Shown here piece after piece: positions 25,676 through 34,940 of a stretch of 64,000 bases of DNA; positions within the stretch are counted from its first letter, which is position 1; each line of letters begins with the position of its first letter. Below the pieces are notes generated by a model. It was not told the DNA's origin. It saw only the letters and a program-made list of their open reading frames with translations, and ran no database searches. The DNA is from an uncultured Fluviicola sp. (GTDB taxonomy: Bacteria; Bacteroidota; Bacteroidia; Flavobacteriales; Crocinitomicaceae). Location of the stretch: NCBI RefSeq assembly GCF_946478805.1, contig NZ_CAMLDC010000021.1:12652-76651 (forward strand), read 5' to 3'. The translations under genes were made by a program, and so were the position numbers.

Positions 25676-27277
25676 ATGAAAATAATCAATTTAACACTCC
25701 TATTTTTATTTGGTACTCTTTCCCTGTTTGCTCAGGATGAGGTTCAATTACCCTCTGAAGTGAAAATTACTAAAAGTGATCCCTATCCTGTTGTCGATTC
25801 AAGAGATAAAAGTTACTATTCTTTAGGTAACGGTGAAGTCCTGAGTATCAAGATGAAAATGAAAGGTGGCTTGACATTTATTTTGCAGAAATTTTCAGGA
25901 AGCAATTTGAACCAGGAGGCAACTCGTTCATCGATTCTTCCTATTGAGAAAGGAACTGCTTATGAAGGGATCAAGCGTTTTGGAAATGTTTTCTATATCC
26001 TATTTTCTAAGAAGACAGAGGGAAATGGAGTTACCTTATATGCTCAGGAATTAAGTACTGAAAGTTTAGAGTTCGTCGGGACGGAAAAAGAACTGTTTAC
26101 GATGGAAAACCCGGAAAACTCAGTTCCTTTTGGAGGAATTGTTGTCAGTAAAATGACCTTCGCACGATTTTCTTTTGATTTATCAAGTGATGGTTCCATG
26201 ATGGTGGTTAGTTACAGGAAAAAACCGAAGGTAAAGGATGATTCCAGTAATAACGATATCATTGGGATGTATGCATTTGATTCTGAAATGAAGAAAATTT
26301 GGGGAAATGAGTATGAAATGCCCTATACCGAAAGTTTAATGGATAATTTGGATTTCACATTGGATTCAGATGGAAACGGTTACTTTTTGATTAGAAAATA
26401 CAAAGAAGAAGTTACTCGTAAAAACAGGGAGTCTGCTGATAACGTAAGTTTAGCGATCCTTATCACGAATTCAGATGGAGGCTTGAATGAAGTTGAGTTC
26501 AGCCTTGGAGAATACCTGATTGATGGCGTTTTCATGAAAGAAAACAAAGAAGGAAATATCATCTGTGCCGGATATTATCGCAAACCGAAATCGTATGGTG
26601 CTGACGGAGCCTTTGTTTCCATACTTGATAGTAAAGGAAATTTAAAGAGTCCTAAATTTTACGAGTTTTCTCTTGATTTTATTAAGAAATACGAAAAGAT
26701 TTCCAATAGAAGACAGGAAAAAATGGCTAAAGCGGATGAGAGTGGTAAATTGGCTATGACGAATCTGGTAATGCGTGACATTCGGGTGTTGGAAGATGGA
26801 GGAATTGTATTGGGAGGTGAAATCTACTATGTTACGAGCACCACAGATCCGAAAACAGGACGTACAACCTATACTTATCATTATGAAGATGTGGTATTGG
26901 TTAAAATTAACAGTGATGGAGAGTTGGGATGGATGGAGAAGTTTCACAAGGTATCCCTTAGAGAATCATACAGATTGTTTGTTTCCGCAAAGTATACCTA
27001 CGTATTGTTTTTAGACGCATTGAGAAACGCATCCATGACGGAGGACGGAAATATTGCCAATCCGGTTAAGGGAGATTATGTTACGGCGCATAGAGTTGAT
27101 AATACAACTGGAGAAAGAAAATATTTACCACTTTTCGATTGGAGAAAAATAGATGGAACCACGGTTTACCAGTATGCATTGAACCGTGTTATTCCCTTGA
27201 CGGATAATTCATTCGCTATTGAGCTTTATATCAAGCATAAAAGTGATATGATGTTCAAAGTAGAGTTTGAGGAGTGA
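25676..27277 (+). CDS. Secreted protein of unknown function
   Basis: 533 residues from ATG 25676. The reading frame is open back to 25580, but that extension overlaps the phosphatase gene and the promoter box. A classical signal peptide (residues 1-19, ending L-F-A-Q) is followed by a long beta-rich domain with repeated G-N/D-G turns and strands of alternating hydrophobic residues. This could be a propeller-like fold, but the repeats are too degenerate to define. It ends in K-V-E-F-E-E without a T9SS sorting domain. Conserved family not recognised. It converges on porU2 across a double terminator. Confidence 0.7.
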   Translation: MKIINLTLLFLFGTLSLFAQDEVQLPSEVKITKSDPYPVVDSRDKSYYSLGNGEVLSIKMKMKGGLTFILQKFSGSNLNQEATRSSILPIEKGTAYEGIKRFGNVFYILFSKKTEGNGVTLYAQELSTESLEFVGTEKELFTMENPENSVPFGGIVVSKMTFARFSFDLSSDGSMMVVSYRKKPKVKDDSSNNDIIGMYAFDSEMKKIWGNEYEMPYTESLMDNLDFTLDSDGNGYFLIRKYKEEVTRKNRESADNVSLAILITNSDGGLNEVEFSLGEYLIDGVFMKENKEGNIICAGYYRKPKSYGADGAFVSILDSKGNLKSPKFYEFSLDFIKKYEKISNRRQEKMAKADESGKLAMTNLVMRDIRVLEDGGIVLGGEIYYVTSTTDPKTGRTTYTYHYEDVVLVKINSDGELGWMEKFHKVSLRESYRLFVSAKYTYVLFLDALRNASMTEDGNIANPVKGDYVTAHRVDNTTGERKYLPLFDWRKIDGTTVYQYALNRVIPLTDNSFAIELYIKHKSDMMFKVEFEE

Positions 27278-27290
27278 TTAAATGGATGTT

Positions 27291-27332
27291 TTTTTATGAA
27301 GGCCGTTTTGAAAGCGTTGGTCTTCATAAAAA
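27291..27332. terminator. Bidirectional terminator hairpin between convergent genes
   Basis: Fourteen-bp stem TTTTTATGAAGGCC (27291-27304) with GGTCTTCATAAAAA (27319-27332), one G-U pair. T runs on both strands. Confidence 0.85.
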
Positions 27333-27386
27333 GCATTCCTCTTAGACTGCACTGCCGTTTGTCTTTTATCAAAAGCGATGCTTTTT
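27328..27386. terminator. Second, overlapping hairpin
   Basis: AAAAAGCAT (27328-27336) pairs with ATGCTTTTT (27378-27386). It shares five bases with the stem ending at 27332, so the two hairpins compete. For the minus-strand porU2 transcript this is the nearer one. Confidence 0.6.
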
Positions 27387-27387
27387 C

Positions 27388-30300
27388 TTACCGCATCAAA
27401 TACATTTTTCCGAAATTCTTTTTGAAGTATTGATCTGCCCCTGAATCACGGTGTTTGATGTCTTGTCCTTGAATCCGGGCTTTCACCTGGTACAAGTAAA
27501 CTCCATTGGCAAGCGGGTCTCCAAATTCATCTTTTCCGTCCCACGCATATTCCGAAATATTTCTACCGATTCGGATCAATCCCAGTTCATCTTCCGTAAT
27601 TTCCCGGATGACACGCCCCGATACAGTCATGATTTGTATGATGATATCGTCCGGGACTTCCGTACCTGTCAATGTAAATACAAAGCGCGTGCTGGTTGAG
27701 AACGGGTTGGGATAATTCATCATTTGAGTAATGGATGATTCCCGGATTACTTCAAAACTGACCCTATACTCATAATCTCCAGAGACATTCCCGGATCGGT
27801 CTGTTCCCTGAACAAAAAGCTGATAGATTCCGTCACTTAAGAATTCCTTGGGATAAACAATTTTGAATTTCAAATTTGATCCGGTAGCAGGGTACCATTG
27901 CATAACTGTGTTCCCGTTCGCATCCATAAAGGGAATTCGTTTTTGAATTCCGTCCGGTCCGGTGAGGTAAATTCCAAAAAGAGTGGTGTCTGAACTACTG
28001 TCCATTACCAAATAAGGGTTGTCATCTTTCAAAGTGATCAGGATCTCACTTGTCGGGTCGATAATGTCTCCGTTTAGAATATGCTGTCCATTGAAGGTCA
28101 CATCCAGAATGGGGTTCTTATTGTCTTCCACCACAAAAACAGGAAGTTGCAGAATATTATTGTAATGGTATTGCTCCAGTTGATCAGTCTGAACTGTTGA
28201 GCCATTTATGTATGGATTGATTTCCATCCATAGGATATTATAACCGGGTTGTCCAATTGAATTAAACTGGATTGTATCTCTAAGCACCTGATGAATAAGT
28301 AGGGAATCTTGTCTTGGATAAGGAACAATATGTTTAATGTGCTGCTGATCCTCCAACCAATAATCTACAAGTAACGAATCCATATCAAATTCACTGACGT
28401 TTACAACATCTACCGCAAAACTGAAACTTTGCCCTTCATACAAGGTATCGCCGCTTACTGATGCGTAATATCCGGATGATCCATCAATTGCAGCTTCTGG
28501 AACGGGTTGATAAAGAACATGGAGACGATCGATCTGAGCAGGAGTCAGGTTGGTCTTGTCGGAATTGTAAATTCCAATTCTAATCCTCGGATAGATAGTT
28601 GCATCAATCAAGTTATTCAAGTTGATGATTGAATCCAGGGGAGTGAATACGGTGTCAATGGTACCGATCAGATCGTTTGTAACACTGTATTTTTCTATGA
28701 ATATGCGAACACTGTCTGTTGAAGGTGATTCAAGTGAGTCTCTTCTCCAATACAAGGTCTCCCATTCAAAAGCTGGTCCGATTTGAGGTGTTTTTTCGAC
28801 GCCTGCATAATCTGGTTTGTAGATGTTGGCATTAATTTGTAATCGTGGTCCGTCTTCTAATGTACCTGTCATAACGACCACATCCTGTGGCCATATTTTT
28901 ATTTGGTTATAAGAAGTAGTTCCTTTTTTAAAGAAAACTGCGAATGGTTTTTCTTGGTTTGAATTATTAATTTGAGGAAAACCTAGATTTTGGAACATAG
29001 TATATGTAGAAGGCGCAAGCACGTCCCAAGAATTATAGAGGGTCTGAGCAGGTGTATAAATAACGACATAATTGCTGTCAGGAATTCCATTGGTAATCAT
29101 GTTTTGGAAATTCGCCATAGATGAGGCATCTGTCTGACTGAACATAAACCATTTTTCAAAACGAGGTCTACATCCTCCATTATTGTTCAAGTTTCCAAAA
29201 TCCATGGATGGATCATCATTACTATTGGAAGGAGTTCCATTTCCACATCCCGGGCAATGCGTTTTCCAGGGTTCCAATGTTGTTGGATCTAAAACTCCAA
29301 CATAGATATATGGTATTTCACCGCAGGTAGCATATTCTACCAAATCATTATCCAATGACCAAGAGTTAAAAACAGAATAAAAATCGAATACATCAATCGT
29401 TACTTTATGTAACTCATTCGGAACAAAATCTCTTGTCCTATTTGAACGGTTGTAATTGATGCTTGAAAACGAGTTGTTCTTAAACTGGAAAAAATGATCT
29501 TGGCCCCAACCGCGTTTTCCGGGAATGTATTGAAATGAAAATTCTGACCAATTGGGAACAGTACTGTCAACTGCAACTCTCCAAAAGTAAACTGTACTGT
29601 CAGTACATGTTAATGGGAAAGGGGAGCCGAAGGCAGAAAGCCATTGATTGGGTTGAACGCTTTTTACTCCGCCAAGTCCGGTTACGGAAAAGCGTCTCAA
29701 TTCCGGGCTGTCGTAAGTATCCGTGGTGTCCAGCTCGAAACGATAGGTCCTCATTCCCGCAATCGGATTGATGGTGGATGCTTTTACGGTTATGGTATCA
29801 TAAGGAATTACTGCATAATTGTAAGGCCAGATCGGAAGCATTCCATCAATATTCAAAAAGAAGTTGGCACTTGCCTGGTTGTTTGAGATCTCTTCAAATT
29901 GTTCCGGGTAAAAATTGGGGATATCGACGGAAACGTTAAAGGTATTGACTCCTGCACTGATTGCAGCTTCCAATGGGAATTTTCGCTTGATAATCGTGTC
30001 GTAATTCAATCGCGGTAAGAACAGAGTCTTTACTGAGTCGACAGATGTTCCCGGGAAATTTCTTCTAATTTCAACATAAACCGGAGACTTGATTGATTTT
30101 CCCAAATTGCGAATGGTGAAGGTAAGTTCGACACTGTCGACAGATAAATTCACGTTACTTGGGCTGAGACTCAAATCAGCAACTTGAATATCGATTTCAG
30201 GAGCGGTGCTGTAATTCACTTTGAGCATCGGGTCTCCATGAAGTGTCATCTGGGTACAAGCAGATTCATAGAAAACAATTCCGTCCGTTATTATCGGAGT

Positions 30301-32583
30301 ATATTGATCGTAAATGTGTTTGATCGTGCTTTTGATTTGGGAGCCAAAGGTCTTCCCGTAGTTTTTGTAAGAGAATTGCTTGTACAATTCAATCGAATAA
30401 ATGGCAAGGGGTGAATCATACCCGACAGAAATGGTTGATAAAAAAGCAATTGCACCTTCATTCGGGATATTGACGAAATTTTCAGAAGTGGAATTTCCGG
30501 ATTTGAAGATATTTCCGTTGTAACAAGAATTTCCAATGACAATGGGATACTTTCCATAATTGTCCCAATTGCTCGGTTCATCAATATTAATTTCGAAGCC
30601 ATTATTGGAAGCAGCTGCGTGACCGAAAAAATTCATGATTGAGACTCCATCTTCGATTTTTTGGGTAACATTCGTTACTACATTGGGATCAAGCGGATTA
30701 CTGGATGTTTTAAAATAGTTCGTTACATTTCCGGCAAAGAGCGTGTCTTCCACAATTGTCTTCATCTGGTTCATGTATCCCTGGAATTGCGTTTGTTGCA
30801 AGGCGTCAGATCCACCGACAAAATGCAATAACTGTTTTTGCCAATTCTTTGTTTCGGCAAAATTTAAACCCAGGTTACCTTGAGCATCCTCGTATTGTTC
30901 GATTTTTGAAAGGTAATTTTCGACTTCCGTATTCGAAGTCATGGAAAGTCTGCCGGTAGGTACAAGTGGTTCCCAGGCAGTCGGACTGATTAATCCGGCG
31001 GTTGTTGCAATATCACTTGCGGGATACCCCATCGGAGGAATCAAACAATTAATAAAACCGCTAGGAGAACTGCGTGTTTCACTGATACTTAGTCCTTTTC
31101 CGATCAGAAGTAATCCTTCCGGTTTTTGATTGCTCGTATTATGAATGAAATTGACAAAGCGACGAATAGCAAGAGGATGTTTGATAATACCGCCGGCAAA
31201 CTGCAAATACAATTCTTCTATGTTTGCTTGAAGAATATTGTGTCCGCCGCCACTTGTTGAAGCGCGGTAACTTAGATAAGAATCTTTACTACTAGCGAGT
31301 GAGGGATGATAAACAAAAATCAGTGCCGAATCGATGTTCAACGCACTGAAATCCGTAAAAACCCCGGTTCCGTTAACTGGAGTTAAAGAATTGATAGAAG
31401 TTGTATTATTTATGTCAACAACCAATACTTCCGTTTCGCTTGCTGAAGGATTATTCGGTATAATGAACTGAACTAAACCGGCATTTACTGTTGGGATTTC
31501 ATACCTTGGAACGGAACCAAAACTTAGAACCAATGGCGCGGATCCGGTGAAGTTGCCTAAATCGATCCTGCTTTTAACAGCCCCGTTCTGAACAAAAAAG
31601 TGATCAAAAGGTTGATTATTCCCTATTGGAAGCCTTGGATAAGAAAGTACTGCATAGGTAAAGATTTGCCTGTCTACAGTAACATTCAAATCCATGATAA
31701 TTTCATGGTGAATATTTGTTGTTCCATTGGTTAAATCTGTTGCCTGGAAATTATCGATGGTCTTTAACTGGTAATAGTTTCCATATGTCGTATCAATAAT
31801 CGGTAAATTGGATGCCCCAAAAGTCAATTTTGTGTGATGGTTGAGCGTTGGAATGATATTGGGATTATTGTTGTCCCTACCAATTGAATTGGATGAAAGA
31901 CGGCATTCCAGTTTCACAGGTAATGCACCTGCACCGGTGTAGACATTTGGTGTTGGAAGTGGGATGTCTGATGAAACATTGGTTGTTGTTGATGCCAGCT
32001 CAGTTAATCCATAACCCTCACCTCGTGAATAGATCGAACCGGATGCTTCATCTACAACGACTCCTTCACAATAGCTTTCGGAATAACTACTTCTGTATTC
32101 AGAGCGAACGAAATTGCTTGGGGCATAATTCGAATAATTCTGGTCAGGTTGCAATACAAACCGGAGTCCCGAACCGCTGTTCTTCCAGGAAAAAAAGTAG
32201 GTGATCGTATCGTTGATCAAACTGAATCCAGGGTTCGCCATCTGTGATGGGTTCGGATACATGATGGAATCCAGCCAGCCATCATTTCTATAAGCATAGA
32301 ATAAGAAATAATCTCCCGGGTCAAATGAATTATCCCCATTGTCAACCATATAGACTGGCACCTCTTTATCCTTTCCGAAAATCTGGAAACTGGATGGGTT
32401 TAATGTGGAAAGCGGGACTCCACTGTTGTTCAATGTGGCGTAATCTATCTTGTAGAATCCGTTTTGAATGATTTTAAATCCGTAAAATTTTTGGGAATAA
32501 TCAATCCACTCATTTCCGTATGGTTGACTCCATGCAAAAACAACAGGTAAAAGCGTAAGTAGTATTAAGTAGAGTTTTTTCAT
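27388..32583 (-). CDS. porU2: C25-family cysteine peptidase, PorU2-like T9SS sortase
   Basis: 1731 residues with a signal peptide (1-19). The C25 (gingipain-type) caspase-fold domain spans about residues 415-775. It has the V-P-T-G-R-L motif, the catalytic His655 in F-F-G-H-A-A-A-S, and Cys687 in G-N-S-C-Y-N-G. The next 850 residues are beta-rich (CARDB-like and Ig-like segments, and a Cys-containing insert around residue 1170), and it ends in a FlgD-like / T9SS-type C-terminal domain with Y-P-N-P-F and G-V-Y-L-Y-Q-V. PorU is the T9SS sortase that removes the sorting domain and attaches cargo to the surface; PorU2 is the name used for a paralogue paired with PorV2. Here the porV2-like gene lies 9 bp upstream in the same operon. 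Confidence 0.88.
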   Translation of the reverse strand: MKKLYLILLTLLPVVFAWSQPYGNEWIDYSQKFYGFKIIQNGFYKIDYATLNNSGVPLSTLNPSSFQIFGKDKEVPVYMVDNGDNSFDPGDYFLFYAYRNDGWLDSIMYPNPSQMANPGFSLINDTITYFFSWKNSGSGLRFVLQPDQNYSNYAPSNFVRSEYRSSYSESYCEGVVVDEASGSIYSRGEGYGLTELASTTTNVSSDIPLPTPNVYTGAGALPVKLECRLSSNSIGRDNNNPNIIPTLNHHTKLTFGASNLPIIDTTYGNYYQLKTIDNFQATDLTNGTTNIHHEIIMDLNVTVDRQIFTYAVLSYPRLPIGNNQPFDHFFVQNGAVKSRIDLGNFTGSAPLVLSFGSVPRYEIPTVNAGLVQFIIPNNPSASETEVLVVDINNTTSINSLTPVNGTGVFTDFSALNIDSALIFVYHPSLASSKDSYLSYRASTSGGGHNILQANIEELYLQFAGGIIKHPLAIRRFVNFIHNTSNQKPEGLLLIGKGLSISETRSSPSGFINCLIPPMGYPASDIATTAGLISPTAWEPLVPTGRLSMTSNTEVENYLSKIEQYEDAQGNLGLNFAETKNWQKQLLHFVGGSDALQQTQFQGYMNQMKTIVEDTLFAGNVTNYFKTSSNPLDPNVVTNVTQKIEDGVSIMNFFGHAAASNNGFEINIDEPSNWDNYGKYPIVIGNSCYNGNIFKSGNSTSENFVNIPNEGAIAFLSTISVGYDSPLAIYSIELYKQFSYKNYGKTFGSQIKSTIKHIYDQYTPIITDGIVFYESACTQMTLHGDPMLKVNYSTAPEIDIQVADLSLSPSNVNLSVDSVELTFTIRNLGKSIKSPVYVEIRRNFPGTSVDSVKTLFLPRLNYDTIIKRKFPLEAAISAGVNTFNVSVDIPNFYPEQFEEISNNQASANFFLNIDGMLPIWPYNYAVIPYDTITVKASTINPIAGMRTYRFELDTTDTYDSPELRRFSVTGLGGVKSVQPNQWLSAFGSPFPLTCTDSTVYFWRVAVDSTVPNWSEFSFQYIPGKRGWGQDHFFQFKNNSFSSINYNRSNRTRDFVPNELHKVTIDVFDFYSVFNSWSLDNDLVEYATCGEIPYIYVGVLDPTTLEPWKTHCPGCGNGTPSNSNDDPSMDFGNLNNNGGCRPRFEKWFMFSQTDASSMANFQNMITNGIPDSNYVVIYTPAQTLYNSWDVLAPSTYTMFQNLGFPQINNSNQEKPFAVFFKKGTTSYNQIKIWPQDVVVMTGTLEDGPRLQINANIYKPDYAGVEKTPQIGPAFEWETLYWRRDSLESPSTDSVRIFIEKYSVTNDLIGTIDTVFTPLDSIINLNNLIDATIYPRIRIGIYNSDKTNLTPAQIDRLHVLYQPVPEAAIDGSSGYYASVSGDTLYEGQSFSFAVDVVNVSEFDMDSLLVDYWLEDQQHIKHIVPYPRQDSLLIHQVLRDTIQFNSIGQPGYNILWMEINPYINGSTVQTDQLEQYHYNNILQLPVFVVEDNKNPILDVTFNGQHILNGDIIDPTSEILITLKDDNPYLVMDSSSDTTLFGIYLTGPDGIQKRIPFMDANGNTVMQWYPATGSNLKFKIVYPKEFLSDGIYQLFVQGTDRSGNVSGDYEYRVSFEVIRESSITQMMNYPNPFSTSTRFVFTLTGTEVPDDIIIQIMTVSGRVIREITEDELGLIRIGRNISEYAWDGKDEFGDPLANGVYLYQVKARIQGQDIKHRDSGADQYFKKNFGKMYLMR

Positions 32584-32592
32584 TGGCCCTTC

Positions 32593-33696
32593 TTATTCAT
32601 CTGTTTTCACGGCATTTTTCGGTTTATTCAATGCGAGACGTAATGAAATGACATGCGAGTATAATGCAGTTGAAGCATCGCCGATGTCGGTAAATGCGTA
32701 GTCTAAATATACAGCTTTAATGTGTAAACCGATACCGATATTTGGTTGAATGGTTAATTTTTTTGAGTCATCAAAATTCTTAATATACTGCATGTTGGAG
32801 ATTCCTCCCCGCAAAGTAACCAGTTCTTTGAATCCAAAAGCGATTCCGACGTGCGGATCTAAACTGACCACATTAGTTTTAATAATTGTATTTCGTTTAC
32901 CATCCGTTGTAACGTCCAAATCCAATTCCCCAGAAACGTAAATTCCTTTTTTACCTAAAGGCTGTTTGTAATAAGTTGCCAAAATCATTCTCGGAAGCGT
33001 CAATTCCAGTCCGTTTTTGGGCAGTTCGTTTCCTGTCAAGGTAAAGACCTGTTTCGTTTGGTCGTCTAAAGTAAAGACCCAGGCATTGAAGGTCGAAGTC
33101 AAGTCGCGGATAACCAATCCGAATTTCAGGCGGTCGCTTTTCTCATAAGTAGCTCCGGCATCAATACCGAATCCCCAGGATTTAGCAAAGTCACCTACTT
33201 TTCTGTAAATCACTTTGAAATTACCACCCAATGCTAAGCCTTTGATTTTGGTTTTTCGGGCATATGAAAACAAGAATGCATAATCAGCAGCGGTAAACGT
33301 GGTGATTTTATCATAATCGATCCGACCTTCGTTATCAATCAATTGAGTGGTATTCGGAATGTCGTCAACTGCGAAACGGATCACAGATAGACCGACAGCA
33401 CTCTTTTCATCAATCTGATGAGCCAGCCCCAAATAGTCATACTTGGCGATTCCGGCGAAATATTCGGAGTGCATCAGGCCGATGTCCAGCCATTTATTTG
33501 TTCGGACCAAACCCGCCGGATTCCAGTAGCCACTGTTCACACCACTTGTTTGTGCCACAACTGCATTGGAAAGACCAAGAGCATCTGCTCCAATTCCAAT
33601 TGCTAAGAATTCATTCGAGTATTTAGGTGCAACTGAACCTTGTCCAAATGAAAAGAAGGTGCAGAAAAAAACGCAAACAATTAGGTAAAATTTCAT
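32593..33696 (-). CDS. porV2: PorV2-like outer-membrane beta-barrel, T9SS accessory
   Basis: 367 residues from ATG 33696; the frame extends to 33714, but the signal peptide M-K-F-Y-L-I-V...G-Q starts here. The protein is a FadL/PorV-type barrel: an early A-D-A-L-G-L-S-N-A-V-V motif and a W-N-P-A-G-L motif, then repeated amphipathic strands. PorV shuttles T9SS cargo to the sortase. The variant called PorV2 is found beside PorU2, which is exactly the arrangement here. First gene of the two-gene minus-strand operon. Confidence 0.86.
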   Translation of the reverse strand: MKFYLIVCVFFCTFFSFGQGSVAPKYSNEFLAIGIGADALGLSNAVVAQTSGVNSGYWNPAGLVRTNKWLDIGLMHSEYFAGIAKYDYLGLAHQIDEKSAVGLSVIRFAVDDIPNTTQLIDNEGRIDYDKITTFTAADYAFLFSYARKTKIKGLALGGNFKVIYRKVGDFAKSWGFGIDAGATYEKSDRLKFGLVIRDLTSTFNAWVFTLDDQTKQVFTLTGNELPKNGLELTLPRMILATYYKQPLGKKGIYVSGELDLDVTTDGKRNTIIKTNVVSLDPHVGIAFGFKELVTLRGGISNMQYIKNFDDSKKLTIQPNIGIGLHIKAVYLDYAFTDIGDASTALYSHVISLRLALNKPKNAVKTDE

Positions 33697-33778
33697 AGTA
33701 AACAAGTTCCTCACGAATGCTTTAACTGCATCTTTTATAAAAAATTGTGTATCCGAATGGTTTATTCATAAAATCGAA

Positions 33779-33792
33779 GTGTAAATTTACAC
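33779..33792. promoter_or_regulatory. Perfect 14-bp palindrome between porV2 and pssA
   Basis: GTGTAAATTTACAC lies in the divergent intergenic region, 40 bp before pssA and 82 bp before the porV2 start. Its right half, extended to TAAATTTACACCT (33782-33794), recurs exactly at 62706-62718 before pfkA. It could be an operator or a variant -7 element. Confidence 0.5.
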
Positions 33793-33832
33793 CTTTCGAA
33801 CTATTTAGACTAACAAAATATTCATTACCTGG

Positions 33833-34702
33833 ATGAAAATGTTCAATATCCCTAATTTAATCACTGCCAGTAACATGCTGTGTGGAGTCTTTGCCATTAT
33901 TTTAGCTTTTGCTGGAAGAATCGATATCGCTCCTTACTTCATCTTTTTAGCTGCAGTTCTGGATTTTTTCGATGGTTTTGCTGCGCGCATGTTGAAACAG
34001 CAAGGTGAATTGGGAAAGCAATTAGATTCGCTGGCAGATATGATTTCGTTTGGATTGGCACCAGGGGTAATTATGATGATAATGCTTATTTTTTCAACTA
34101 CTCCTGTTGGAATAGAAGATATGATCTGGCATGGAGAATATGTAAATGCGGTTATGAAAATGGAAGGTGTTTTTCATCCCACATTTCAAACAGCTTTAGC
34201 TATTGATATGTGGAAGAGTCATTTTTTTGATTTGAAATCACTGAATTGGCTTCCGTTTTTAGGATTGATCATCCCATTCTTTTCTTTATTCCGTTTGGCG
34301 AAATTCAACATCGATACCCGTCAATCGGAATCATTTATCGGCTTGCCAACTCCGGCAAACACGATTTTTTTCATGGCGTTTCCTTTGTTACTTTCTCAGT
34401 ACGGAGGAACAACGGGCTGGGAGCATGATTTGATCCTATGGCTCATTCAGCCAATCGTTTTAATCCCGATCATTGTGATCATGTCGGTACTTTTAGTGTC
34501 TGAATTACCGCTTTTTGCTCTGAAATTCAAGCATTTCAAATGGAAAGGAAACGGAACCCGCTACGTGTTCTTGATAAGTTGTGGAATACTTATTTCAACT
34601 TTATTGATTTGGTCCATTCCAATTATTGTACTTTTGTACCTGTTATTATCATTTATTCAACACATTCTTCGAAAAAATCGGACGCATGAAATTCAAAGCT
34701 GA
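33833..34702 (+). CDS. pssA: CDP-diacylglycerol--serine O-phosphatidyltransferase
   Basis: 289 residues with multiple transmembrane helices. The CDP-alcohol phosphatidyltransferase motif D-G-F-A-A-R ... G ... D-S-L-A-D is complete. An N-terminal I-P-N-L-I-T-A-S-N-M-L-C-G matches the bacterial type II phosphatidylserine synthase family. It makes phosphatidylserine, the precursor of phosphatidylethanolamine, in the inner membrane. The purS start lies inside the last 17 bases, so the two are tightly coupled. The downstream third has extra hydrophobic helices, usual in this branch. Confidence 0.9.
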   Translation: MKMFNIPNLITASNMLCGVFAIILAFAGRIDIAPYFIFLAAVLDFFDGFAARMLKQQGELGKQLDSLADMISFGLAPGVIMMIMLIFSTTPVGIEDMIWHGEYVNAVMKMEGVFHPTFQTALAIDMWKSHFFDLKSLNWLPFLGLIIPFFSLFRLAKFNIDTRQSESFIGLPTPANTIFFMAFPLLLSQYGGTTGWEHDLILWLIQPIVLIPIIVIMSVLLVSELPLFALKFKHFKWKGNGTRYVFLISCGILISTLLIWSIPIIVLLYLLLSFIQHILRKNRTHEIQS

Positions 34703-34937
34703 AATCGATGTGATGCCATTAGAGGCATTGTTAGACCCACAAGGAAAAGCAGTTACTAACAGTATGCCAACTATTGGTTTGCCTGAAATTACCGGAGTGC
34801 GGGTTGGAAGACACGTACGTCTTTTTGTAGATGCACCTTCCAAGGATGTTGCAGCTGAAAAAGTAGAATTGGCTTGTAAGAAATTACTTTCAAACCAAAT
34901 CATGGAAAGTTATTCGTATACGGTTGAGGAGGCGTAA
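34686..34937 (+). CDS. purS: Phosphoribosylformylglycinamidine synthase subunit PurS
   Basis: 83 residues from ATG 34686, overlapping pssA by 17 nt in another frame. PurS signatures: K-F-K-A-E-I-D-V-M-P, L-D-P-Q-G-K-A-V, and G-V-R-V-G-R-H. PurS joins PurQ and a short PurL to make FGAM in purine synthesis. Neither PurL nor PurQ is in the window, an unusual separation. Its end carries GAGGAGG, a good Shine-Dalgarno for the following aldehyde dehydrogenase gene. Confidence 0.9.
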   Translation: MKFKAEIDVMPLEALLDPQGKAVTNSMPTIGLPEITGVRVGRHVRLFVDAPSKDVAAEKVELACKKLLSNQIMESYSYTVEEA

Positions 34938-34940
34938 GCC

